Of a stretch of 64,000 nt of DNA, positions 28,572 to 36,329 are shown one piece after another (the first letter of the stretch is position 1; each line of letters opens with the position of its first letter). The notes beneath the pieces are model-generated. The model ran no database searches. It was not told where the DNA came from and was given only the letters and a program-made list of their open reading frames with translations. A program made the position numbers and the translations under genes. This stretch comes from CALAGB01 sp963713965 (GTDB lineage: Bacteria > Chloroflexota > Chloroflexia > Thermomicrobiales > Thermomicrobiaceae), in assembly GCA_963713965.1 (NCBI GenBank), contig OY970217.1, forward strand, positions 124,001 to 188,000, in the 5' to 3' direction.

Positions 28572-28656
28572 TGCCGAGGAAGGGACTTGAACCCCCACGC
28601 CCTAAACGGGCACTAGCCCCTCAAGCTAGCGCGTCTGCCTATTCCGCCACCTCGGC
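28572..28656 (-). tRNA. tRNA-Leu (GAG)
   Basis: 85 nt class II tRNA with acceptor GCCGAGG/CCTCGGC, anticodon loop TTGAGGG and a long variable arm (TGCCCGTTTAGGGCG). CCA is not encoded. First of the Leu-Val-Phe operon. Confidence 0.95.
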
Positions 28657-28685
28657 ATGGACTGAACACTCGCCAAGCGGATCGG

Positions 28686-28715
28686 ATTATAGTCGCTGTT
28701 TCAAACGTGTGTCAA
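28686..28715 (-). promoter_or_regulatory. Promoter of the tRNA Leu-Val-Phe operon
   Basis: A consensus -35 TTGACA (28710-28715), an 18-base spacer and a consensus -10 TATAAT (28686-28691) lie on the minus strand. They are 30 bases before tRNA-Leu. Confidence 0.9.
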
Positions 28716-28839
28716 GAAATCAACCGGTGGGCTTCTCGTCCATTCGCGGCATCCGTGTGCCGATTCTGGCCGCCGTGATCTGTTCTTCGTATGCTACTGT
28801 TGAACCGATTCGTCGACGTTTCTGTTTGATTGGAGAATC

Positions 28840-29481
28840 GTGAGCGGCCGTCCCGGAAGACGTCCTCCCACTCGTCCTCGAACGCGTAAAGGCTACCTAT
28901 TGCCGCTGCTGAGCGCGATCGGCATCGGGGCTATCTTGCTCGGGTTACTGGTGGTGCTCATTCCACCCACCCTCGGTGGAGGTGGTGGCAGCTCCAACGA
29001 CTCCAATAACACGATCCAGGTGACGCCTGGAGCCGAAGAGGCGCAGATGCGCGCACGCATCAAGGACAATCCCGACGACGTCAACGCCATGGTGATCCTG
29101 GCGAGTTTGCTAGCCAACAACGGTCAGGGAACTGAGGCTATTCAGTGGTACGGCAAGGCCGTCGACCTCAAGCCGGACGACGAGTCGCTTCGTGTCGCGT
29201 TCGGCTCGGTGCTGATGCAATACAATTTCTATCTGGATGCCGAGATCCAGCTGCAAAAGGCGCATGATTTGACTCCGGCGGACCCGCAGCCTCTTTATCT
29301 CCTGGGCCAGCTCTACGAGAATAAATCGCCCGCCGAACCGGACAAAGCACGGCAGTTCTATCAGCAAGCCGTCTCGGTCGCGCCAGACTCGGTCTACGCC
29401 AATCTCGCGCAGGATCGCATCGCGGCCCTCAACGCCACACCGGGCGCAACCCCCCAAGCGACTCCGGAGGGGACGCCATGA
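28840..29481 (+). CDS. Membrane-anchored tetratricopeptide-repeat protein
   Basis: 213 residues. A basic N-terminus and one membrane helix (about residues 19-44) precede a Gly/Ser/Asn linker. Three TPR units follow between residues 65 and 200: NAMVILASLLANNGQGTEAIQWYGKAVDLKPDD, a second ending in LTPADPQPLYLLGQLYE, and a third, ARQFYQQAVSVAPDS. The Pro/Thr/Ala tail is unstructured. Topology suggests the TPR domain lies outside the cytoplasmic membrane as a protein-protein adaptor. GTG start after TTGGAG. Overlaps the first glycosyltransferase gene by 4 bases. Confidence 0.85.
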   Translation: MSGRPGRRPPTRPRTRKGYLLPLLSAIGIGAILLGLLVVLIPPTLGGGGGSSNDSNNTIQVTPGAEEAQMRARIKDNPDDVNAMVILASLLANNGQGTEAIQWYGKAVDLKPDDESLRVAFGSVLMQYNFYLDAEIQLQKAHDLTPADPQPLYLLGQLYENKSPAEPDKARQFYQQAVSVAPDSVYANLAQDRIAALNATPGATPQATPEGTP

Positions 29482-30782
29482 GCGTTGGGACACTGCGCTA
29501 TTTGCACGTGATCCAGCGCTACTTCCCGTTTCGGGGCGGCTCCGAGCGCTATTTCCAAGCCTTTTCCGAACGTTTCGCGCGGCGTGGTGCAAAAGTGCAA
29601 GTCGTTACCAGCGACGCATGGGATCTCGAATACTTCTGGGATCCAAAGGCTAAGCGCATCAATGAGCCAGAGGCACAACACAACGGTGTCGCGATTCGGC
29701 GTGTTCCGGTGCGGCATCTTCCCGTCGCGTCATTTTCCCATCGAGCAATTCGCCGGCTGATGGCCGAGAGCGGACGCCTGCCGTTCCCATGCCGGGAGTC
29801 GCTTCTGAATGCTGGGTCGCGCTTCGGACCCTGGTTGCCCTCGCTTCAGGATGAGCTCGAACGAGTTGGTCCGCTTGATCTGGTAAATTCGGCGAACATC
29901 GCCTTCGAATCCATGATCGCCGCGGCCGGACGCTATGCACGTCGTCGCGATGTGCCGCACGTCGTCACGCCGTTTCTTCATGTCGGTGAGGCGAATGACT
30001 CCCGCGTCGTGCGCTATTACACCATGCCGCACCAGCTTGATCTTCTGCGTCAAGCGGATGCCGTCATGCTGCTGACTGAGATTGAGCGAGATGCGCTGCT
30101 CGAGCTTGGACTGGATGAGCGTCATCTGCACATCGTCGGCGCGGGAATCGACGTGGACTCCGTTACGGGAGGGAATGCGGACGCGGCGCGTGGCTGTCTG
30201 GGAGTCGATGGTCCCATCGTTCTCGCGCTCGGGGCCGCGGCATATGACAAGGGGACGATGCATCTCATGGATGCCATCCAGATGCTGCGCAAATCCGGCG
30301 ACGACGTCCACCTTGTGCTCGCGGGACCGATGATGAGCGAGGTACGGCGGCGCCTCGATGCAATGGACACGACCCAAGCCGACGGGATTCACGCGCTCGG
30401 GTTCGTCTCGGATGAAGTCCGGCGCGATCTGCTGGCAGCCGCCGACGTGGTGGCGCTTCCGTCACGCACCGAATCGTTTGGACTGGTCTTCATGGAAGCG
30501 TGGGCGAATCTCAAACCGGTGATCGGCGCGCGAGCCGGGGCCATTCCCGCGGTGGTGAGCGACGGTGAGGACGGCCTATTGGTGCCGTTCGGCGACGTTG
30601 CCGCTCTCGCGGACGCCATTCGACAACTCATTCAATTTGGATCAATGGCGCGGACACTCGGCGAGCGAGGAAGCTCGAAGGTCGTTACTGAGGATGCGTG
30701 GTTCGAACGGGTTCGGGATCTCTATTCGACCGTGGGCGGCACTTCCGCTGCTATCCATACTCCGATCGGAGCCAATCGGTGA
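29478..30782 (+). CDS. Family 4 glycosyltransferase (GT-B fold)
   Basis: 434 residues. N-terminal Rossmann domain with the acceptor-side start HVIQRYFPFRGGSERYFQ (the GGxE loop). The C-terminal donor-binding domain has LALGAAAYDKGTMHLMDA and ends in the EX7E motif ESFGLVFME near residue 340. A retaining transfer from a nucleotide-sugar to a polysaccharide or glycolipid acceptor is expected, in the cytoplasm or at the inner membrane face. The start overlaps the TPR gene stop. Four overlapping genes follow, so this is a co-translated glycan-building set. Confidence 0.9.
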   Translation: MSVGTLRYLHVIQRYFPFRGGSERYFQAFSERFARRGAKVQVVTSDAWDLEYFWDPKAKRINEPEAQHNGVAIRRVPVRHLPVASFSHRAIRRLMAESGRLPFPCRESLLNAGSRFGPWLPSLQDELERVGPLDLVNSANIAFESMIAAAGRYARRRDVPHVVTPFLHVGEANDSRVVRYYTMPHQLDLLRQADAVMLLTEIERDALLELGLDERHLHIVGAGIDVDSVTGGNADAARGCLGVDGPIVLALGAAAYDKGTMHLMDAIQMLRKSGDDVHLVLAGPMMSEVRRRLDAMDTTQADGIHALGFVSDEVRRDLLAAADVVALPSRTESFGLVFMEAWANLKPVIGARAGAIPAVVSDGEDGLLVPFGDVAALADAIRQLIQFGSMARTLGERGSSKVVTEDAWFERVRDLYSTVGGTSAAIHTPIGANR

Positions 30783-31165
30783 CTCAACGAGATGGCGCTC
30801 TTCGTTCCGAGTCTCGCGACATCTCCGCCGCATTGGAAGCGATCCGCTCGGCCGTGCGACGCAACGCTGGCTACGTTTCGGCTGGCGAGGTTCCGGAATC
30901 GACCTCGACTTCAACGATGGTCTCCGAGTTGGCGGATTTGGCGGGCATTTCGGCCCACTTGCCGGTTACCTGGAGCACGCCCGTTGTCGGCAGATTTTTG
31001 GCGATTGCGAAGCGCGGCACCCGGATATTACTGCGCTGGTACATCAATCCGATCGTCGAGCAGCAGAACTACTTCAACGACGCTGTGGTGAAGGCCATCG
31101 CAGCATTAGATGAACGGCAGCGAGACATCGAGCGTCGTCTCACCGCGAACCAATCCGACGCATGA
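30779..31165 (+). CDS. Small conserved protein of the glycosyltransferase cluster (WYINP motif)
   Basis: 128 residues of unknown function. GTG start overlapping the preceding stop (GTGA), and its stop overlaps the next ATG, so it is clearly part of the operon. The central part is hydrophobic (PVVGRFLAIAKRGTRILLRW). It is followed by the striking motif WYINPIVEQQNYFNDAVVKA and a helical, charged C-terminus typical of a coiled coil. I recall this WYINP...QQN segment at the N-terminus of some methyltransferase or glycosyl proteins in polysaccharide clusters. Here it stands alone. A membrane-associated scaffold for the transferases is a guess. Confidence 0.75.
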   Translation: MTQRDGALRSESRDISAALEAIRSAVRRNAGYVSAGEVPESTSTSTMVSELADLAGISAHLPVTWSTPVVGRFLAIAKRGTRILLRWYINPIVEQQNYFNDAVVKAIAALDERQRDIERRLTANQSDA

Positions 31166-32199
31166 ATATCGTCATCTGCGCCACGCAGGTACCGTTCGTC
31201 CGCGGCGGCGCCGAGAACCACATCGATGGACTGCGCGACGCGCTGCGCGAGCATGGTCACCTGGTCGACGTGGTGTCCCTTCCATTCAAATGGTATCCGA
31301 AAGCGGAGATCCTCAAGTCGGCGCTCGCCTGGCGGCTCCTCGATTTATCCGAGTCGAACGGCGTTCCCATCGATATGGTGATCTGTACGAAGTTCCCTAC
31401 CTGGGCGGTTCGACATCCCAAGAAAATCGCCTGGGTCATCCATCAGCATCGCCAGGCGTACGACTGGTTTGGGACGCCGCTGAGCGACTTCACCAACTCC
31501 CCCGACGACGCGGCGATTCGCCGGCGAATCGCGAGCATTGACCGTCGGGGCCTTGGCGAATGTGTCGCGCGTTATGCGAATTCCGCCAACGTCGCAGCAC
31601 GACTCGAACAGTCAATCGGCCTGTCTGCCACGCCATTGCACGTGCCGATCAACTTACGGGGCTTGAGCGCGGAAGCCTACGAGGATTACGTCCTGAGCGT
31701 TTCACGCCTCGATCGAGCCAAGCGCGTCGACCTACTCCTGAGAGCACTTGCGTTGAGTTCGACTGGCATTCGGGCGGTGATCGCGGGGGACGGTCCTGAG
31801 TTGGATGCACTCAAGAAGCTGGCGCGCGATCTCTCGATCGATGATCGAGTCCAATTCGTGGGTCGTGTATCGGATGAAGAACTGGCGCGGCTCTACAATC
31901 GAGCTCGCGCAGTCTTTTACAGCCCGGTTGACGAGGATTTCGGGCTGGTGACGGTCGAGGCTTTCACGGCAGCCAAGCCCGTGATCACTGCTTCGGACTC
32001 TGGCGGGGTGCTCGAGCTGGTCGAACAGGAGCGGAGCGGCCTCATTGTCGATGATCCAACTCCGGACGCGCTGTCACGAGCCATCACGCGCGTGATGGCC
32101 GATACTCACTTGGCGCGAAGGTTCGGCGAACACGGCCGTGCGCGCGTTGCGGAAATCCGTTGGGATCGTGTGGTGAAAGAGCTCACGTCGCATGCCTGA
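31162..32199 (+). CDS. Family 4 glycosyltransferase
   Basis: 345 residues, GT-B fold. The N-terminal VPFVRGGAENHIDGLRDAL carries the acceptor-domain GGxE loop. The donor domain has SVSRLDRAKRVDLLLRAL, VIAGDGPELDALKKLA and the EX7E motif EDFGLVTVE near residue 255, followed by ASDSGGVLELVE. Retaining nucleotide-sugar transfer is expected. It starts within the stop of the small WYINP protein and overlaps the next transferase by 8 bases. The N-terminal half contains the atypical WVIHQHRQAYDWFGTP stretch seen in cell-wall glycan transferases of this group. Confidence 0.9.
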   Translation: MNIVICATQVPFVRGGAENHIDGLRDALREHGHLVDVVSLPFKWYPKAEILKSALAWRLLDLSESNGVPIDMVICTKFPTWAVRHPKKIAWVIHQHRQAYDWFGTPLSDFTNSPDDAAIRRRIASIDRRGLGECVARYANSANVAARLEQSIGLSATPLHVPINLRGLSAEAYEDYVLSVSRLDRAKRVDLLLRALALSSTGIRAVIAGDGPELDALKKLARDLSIDDRVQFVGRVSDEELARLYNRARAVFYSPVDEDFGLVTVEAFTAAKPVITASDSGGVLELVEQERSGLIVDDPTPDALSRAITRVMADTHLARRFGEHGRARVAEIRWDRVVKELTSHA

Positions 32200-33580
32200 C
32201 GGCACTCGAGCGCGGATCGCCTGGTTTACTCCACTCAGTCCTATCGCCTCCGGAATCTCACTCTACAACGAAGAGCTCCTCTCGATACTGGGTCAGGTCT
32301 GGCCCATCGATGTCTTCGTCGACGGATACACGCCGACCAATATTTCCGATTTCGGCGAGTTACGGATCTTTCCAGCCAAGCGGTTTGGTCGACTCGATCG
32401 CCGAGAGCCGTACGGTTGCGTCGTCTACCAGTTCGGCAACAGTCCGGCGCACTGCTACATGTACGAACTCGCACTGCGACGGCCGGGTGTGCTGGTGCTG
32501 CACGATACCGTCCTTCACCACATGCGCCTCTCGATGGTGTCCCGACGTGGTGGCGCGGCGAGGTACATCGCCGACATGACAAGAGAATACGGTGAAGCTG
32601 GGGAGCGGGTCGCGGCGCAGGTGCTTCAGGGCCGCATTCCACAGTCGCTGTTCGATTTTCCGCTATCGGAGGAACTCATCCGCGCCGCGCGGCAGGTGGT
32701 GGTTCACAGTGACTTTGCGGCCGAGCAAGTTCGCGGAATGGTTCCCCAAGCCACTGTATCGGTCGTGCCCATGGGAATCAGACTGCCACCCCTCATCGAC
32801 CGGGACGAAGCGCGTCTGTTGCTCGACCTCCCGAAAAATGTGTTCATCCTCTCGTCGATCACCGCGGTCAACCCATACAAGCGGCTGGACGTGGTGCTGC
32901 GCGCGCTCAGTCGAGTGCGAAAGCGCTCTCCCATCTTCATGCTGATTGCTGGCAACGTCTCTTCGCACGTTCCACTGGAACGCTGGATCGGCGTCTACGG
33001 CCTCGATGGAGCAGTCGAATTGCTCGGGTTCGTCGACGATCGATCGGCACGACTGATAGCGGCCGCGTCCGACGCTCTGGTCAACCTGCGCTATCCGACC
33101 GCGGGGGAGACGTCGGCCAGTCTGTTGCGCCTGATGGCATCCGGACGCCCCGTGTTGGTGAGTTCCGCGGGCTCGTTCACGGAGCTTCCAGATGGCGCGG
33201 TGTCAAAGGTACCGGTGGACGTGTTGGAAGAAGATACGCTGGAGGCAATGCTCGAGGCGTTCATTGCTGATCCGGCTTTGGCTCGAGACCTTGGGGCGAA
33301 CGGGAGGCGCTTCGTGGAGGAGCGCCATACGATCAATCACATGGCGGTCGCCTATCACCGGGTGTTGAAGGAATCGGTCGATCATCTTCCGGTGCCTCCG
33401 GTTGTCGACGTCGTTGAATCGATCGACCTGCACCTACCCGAGACTGCGCGCGGCGACGACATTGTGACGGACCAGATTGCCCGCGCTATGGTCGAGCTTG
33501 GGCTTGGATCGGACTTGAACGTATCCGAGGCCGTCGCACAAGCAATGGTCGATCTCGGGCTTGGCCCTGATAAGATGTGA
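32192..33580 (+). CDS. Glycosyltransferase with tandem C-terminal tail repeat
   Basis: 462 residues, GT-B fold. N-terminal start WFTPLSPIASGISLYNEELL. The donor domain has INPYKRLD-like VNPYKRLDVVLRAL and GETSASLLRLMASG, where the second Glu of the classic EX7E motif is replaced by Leu. It then reads SSAGSFTELPD. This ETSxSLLR variant is a recognisable subfamily. After residue 425 the tail carries two 13-residue units 19 residues apart: IARAMVELGLGSD (429-441) and VAQAMVDLGLGPD (448-460). Last transferase of the cluster. Confidence 0.87.
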   Translation: MPDGTRARIAWFTPLSPIASGISLYNEELLSILGQVWPIDVFVDGYTPTNISDFGELRIFPAKRFGRLDRREPYGCVVYQFGNSPAHCYMYELALRRPGVLVLHDTVLHHMRLSMVSRRGGAARYIADMTREYGEAGERVAAQVLQGRIPQSLFDFPLSEELIRAARQVVVHSDFAAEQVRGMVPQATVSVVPMGIRLPPLIDRDEARLLLDLPKNVFILSSITAVNPYKRLDVVLRALSRVRKRSPIFMLIAGNVSSHVPLERWIGVYGLDGAVELLGFVDDRSARLIAAASDALVNLRYPTAGETSASLLRLMASGRPVLVSSAGSFTELPDGAVSKVPVDVLEEDTLEAMLEAFIADPALARDLGANGRRFVEERHTINHMAVAYHRVLKESVDHLPVPPVVDVVESIDLHLPETARGDDIVTDQIARAMVELGLGSDLNVSEAVAQAMVDLGLGPDKM

Positions 33581-33619
33581 CGGTCATGGTTGGAACCGAG
33601 GACGAAATTGGAGGAACAG

Positions 33620-33808
33620 GTGAGCACCCAGGAGACCAAACTAATCAGTGATGAGCTTCTCGATATTCTCGCGTGCCCCGTTTGCAAGACTGCTGTGCGT
33701 TTAGAGGAAAACAAGCTGGTCTGCGACAACTGCGGCCGGCGTTATCGCATCGAGGATGGTATCCCGATCATGTTGATCGATGAAGCTGAGATGCCGGATC
33801 AGAAGTAG
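33620..33808 (+). CDS. Trm112-like zinc-ribbon protein
   Basis: 62 residues, Trm112/YcaR (UPF0434) family. ELLDILACPVCKTAV and LVCDNCGRRYRIEDGIPIMLIDEA give the two CxxC pairs. In other organisms Trm112 proteins partner and activate methyltransferases; bacterial members are small stand-alone proteins. I chose the GTG at 33620 because GGAGG lies 6 bases before it; an in-frame TTG at 33590 lacks one. It sits 39 bases after the glycosyltransferase operon and before the ruvB promoter, and so probably ends that transcript. Confidence 0.88.
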   Translation: MSTQETKLISDELLDILACPVCKTAVRLEENKLVCDNCGRRYRIEDGIPIMLIDEAEMPDQK

Positions 33809-33827
33809 GGCGGACGGTCTCACATAC

Positions 33828-33857
33828 AAACAAATGTTCTATTCCGGTTGGTATAAT
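33828..33857 (+). promoter_or_regulatory. ruvB promoter with an overlapping near-match to a LexA box
   Basis: An extended -10 TGgTATAAT (33849-33857) lies 37 bases before ruvB. Upstream, AAACAAATGTTC (33828-33839) differs by one base from the Gram-positive LexA consensus GAAC-N4-GTTC. It covers the -35 position. Promoter likely, LexA site tentative. Confidence 0.5.
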
Positions 33858-33894
33858 TCCAGAGTCGATAGACCCGGTCAACGGTCCAAGAGGG

Positions 33895-34941
33895 ATGATG
33901 AGCACGCGCGTGGTGTCTGGCCGCATGAGAGATGAAGACAGCCCAGCCGAGCGAGGTCTACGGCCGCGTCGACTGGACGAATACATCGGCCAGGGCAAGG
34001 TCAAGGAAGCGCTCAGCATCAGCATCCAGGCCGCTCAGGTCCGCGGTGAGTCGCTGGATCACGTGCTCTTATACGGTCCGCCTGGATTGGGGAAAACCAC
34101 CCTGGCGTCCATCGTTGCCGCCGAGATGGGCGTCAATCTACGGGTGACTGCCGGCCCGGCGATCGAACGCGCCGGTGACCTGGTCTCGATCCTGACAAAC
34201 CTCAAGGCTGGAGACGTCCTCTTCATCGACGAGATCCATCGTCTGAATCGGGTGGTGGAAGAGGTCCTCTATCCGGCCATGGAGGATTACGCCGTCGATA
34301 TCGTACTGGGTAAGGGACCGGCCGCCAGAACGATGCGGCTGAATCTTCCGCGCTTCACGCTAGCTGGTGCCACGACCAGGCTGGCGTTGATGACGTCGCC
34401 ATTGCGCGATCGCTTCGGTTCGATTCACCGTCTCGACTTCTATGACGACGAATCCATGGAACATATCGTCACACGTTCAGCGGGAATCCTGGACGTGTCG
34501 ATCGATCGACAAGCCGCAACGGAGATCGCTCTTCGCTCGCGCGGGACGCCCAGAGTCGCCAACCGACTTCTGCGCCGGGTACGTGACTACGCGCAGGTGA
34601 GGGCAGAGGGCGACATAACATTGAAGGTGGCGCGTCAGGCACTCGATCTACTGGAGATCGACGAGCTGGGTCTGGACGACGTCGACCGGCGCATTCTCTT
34701 GACGATCATCGACAAGTTCGACGGCGGCCCAGTCGGGATCGACACGCTCTCCGCCGCGACAAGCGAAGAGACCGACACGATCATGGATGTGTACGAGCCG
34801 TACCTGATCCAGCTTGGATTTCTGCAGCGGACCCCTCGTGGTCGAATCGTGACGCGGCGCGGGTACAGCCACCTCGCGATGCCGTTCCCGGAGCGGACGG
34901 ACGACTCACAGACGAGCTTCTTCGACTTCGAAGAGCATTGA
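33895..34941 (+). CDS. ruvB: Holliday junction branch-migration helicase subunit RuvB
   Basis: 348 residues, full length. AAA+ motor that drives branch migration with RuvA. Walker A GPPGLGKTT at residues 61-69, Walker B LFIDEIHRL, sensor GATTRLALMTSPLRDRF with the arginine finger region. The C-terminal winged helix ends YSHLAMPF. Two consecutive ATG codons (33895 and 33898) follow AAGAGGG; the second has better spacing. Only 3 bases separate it from queA, an adjacency found in many bacteria. RuvA and RuvC are not in the window. Confidence 0.97.
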   Translation: MMSTRVVSGRMRDEDSPAERGLRPRRLDEYIGQGKVKEALSISIQAAQVRGESLDHVLLYGPPGLGKTTLASIVAAEMGVNLRVTAGPAIERAGDLVSILTNLKAGDVLFIDEIHRLNRVVEEVLYPAMEDYAVDIVLGKGPAARTMRLNLPRFTLAGATTRLALMTSPLRDRFGSIHRLDFYDDESMEHIVTRSAGILDVSIDRQAATEIALRSRGTPRVANRLLRRVRDYAQVRAEGDITLKVARQALDLLEIDELGLDDVDRRILLTIIDKFDGGPVGIDTLSAATSEETDTIMDVYEPYLIQLGFLQRTPRGRIVTRRGYSHLAMPFPERTDDSQTSFFDFEEH

Positions 34942-34944
34942 GCG

Positions 34945-36012
34945 ATGCCTCAGGACTCCATCACACATTCAAATGAGCCGATCCTCATCAGTGAATACGA
35001 TTACGAGCTTCCAGAAGAGTTGATCGCTCAGACTCCAGTTGAGCCGCGAGACAGTTCACGGCTCCTCGTTCTCGATCGGCATCGCGGAAAGATCGAGCAC
35101 CGAACATTTCGCGACGTTGGCGATTATCTGTCTCCGGCGGATCTATTGGTCATTAATGACTCGCGCGTGCTTCCCGCTCGTTTGCACGGTCGGCGGCCAA
35201 CCGGCGGGCACGTCGAGATCCTCTTGCTTCGGCGAGTCGGCGATCGAGCGTGGGAGGCGCTGGTTCGACCGGGTCGTCGACTGATTCCGGGAAGTCATAT
35301 CGAATTGACGATGGCAGACGGACGGAGCTCCGACGAGATCGCCGTCGTTCTCGATCGCGACGAGGACGGGCAGGCGACAGTTGAGATTCCGACAGCGGTC
35401 GAGGAGCGCCTGCACGAATTTGGTGAAATGCCGTTGCCTCCCTACATCCATACGCGTTTGGAGGATGCGGAACGGTACCAGACCGTCTACGCGGACGAGG
35501 CAGGCTCGGCGGCGGCACCAACGGCAGGACTGCATTTCACGCCTGAGCTGATGAATTCATTGCGGCAGCGGGGGATTCGATTCGCGCACGTGACACTGCA
35601 CGTTGGGATCGGCACCTTTCTGCCAGTCAAGGTCGATGACGCGCGCCAGCATCACATGCACGCGGAATGGTTTCACGTCCCGTCAGCAACGATCAACGCA
35701 ATTCGCGAGACTCGTTCGCGCGGGGGGCGCATCGTAGCCGTGGGGACCACCAGTTGCCGCACACTGGAATCGATCGACATCGACGCGGCTGGACCTGAAG
35801 GCGCGTCCGACTGGACGCGACTCTTCATCACGCCTGGGTTCGAATTTCGCGTTGTCGATGCGTTGATCACTAACTTTCACCTTCCCAAATCGACTTTGAT
35901 GTTGCTGGTAAGTGCACTGGCCGGTCGTGACAACATCCTCGGCACCTATCGAGAGGCGATCGAGCATCGGTACCGATTCTTCAGTTTCGGCGACGCGATG
36001 CTGATCATTTGA
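34945..36012 (+). CDS. queA: S-adenosylmethionine:tRNA ribosyltransferase-isomerase
   Basis: 355 residues. Transfers and isomerises the ribosyl group of SAM onto 7-aminomethyl-deazaguanine in tRNA to give epoxyqueuosine. Family signatures are YELPEELIAQTPVEPRDSSR at the N-terminus, LLVINDSRVLPARLHG, and APTAGLHFT with the conserved central histidine. VGIGTFLPVK, GTTSCRTLES, TPGFEFRVVDALITNFHLPKS and a C-terminal YRFFSFGDAMLI complete the set. Directly follows ruvB (3-base gap) and shares its promoter. tgt is not adjacent. Confidence 0.96.
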   Translation: MPQDSITHSNEPILISEYDYELPEELIAQTPVEPRDSSRLLVLDRHRGKIEHRTFRDVGDYLSPADLLVINDSRVLPARLHGRRPTGGHVEILLLRRVGDRAWEALVRPGRRLIPGSHIELTMADGRSSDEIAVVLDRDEDGQATVEIPTAVEERLHEFGEMPLPPYIHTRLEDAERYQTVYADEAGSAAAPTAGLHFTPELMNSLRQRGIRFAHVTLHVGIGTFLPVKVDDARQHHMHAEWFHVPSATINAIRETRSRGGRIVAVGTTSCRTLESIDIDAAGPEGASDWTRLFITPGFEFRVVDALITNFHLPKSTLMLLVSALAGRDNILGTYREAIEHRYRFFSFGDAMLII

Positions 36013-36329
36013 CCACGTTCCCCGCACGTGCCAGAAGTGGCGTATTCACCCCGATTTGCTGATATAGTCATGGTAGGCGGACCAAACTCCTGGCCAGCGC
36101 TTTGCGCTTGGATCACCGCCTGACGAAGACCCGACATCAATGTGGATTGCCGGGTAGTGTGAGCCGTTGTAGCATCGTTGGATGCTGCTCCACGCGGCAC
36201 ACGCATGCGCTGGGTATGCCGTCAGGATCTCCACGATCACTCGTATGGATAAACCGACGGTGAGGGAGAAGACAAGCGAATACAGAGGCACGCGGCTCTG
36301 GGCAGCGTGCGAGGTATGTTGGAGGCGAA
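36013..36329 (+). promoter_or_regulatory. pckA upstream region with an extended -10
   Basis: TGaTATAGT at 36060-36068 is a good extended -10. It would give pckA a 5' leader of about 255 bases. Within it, GCATCG-TTG-GATGC-like and GCGC-rich short inverted repeats are visible, but no known riboswitch. No gene is seen on either strand. Confidence 0.45.
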
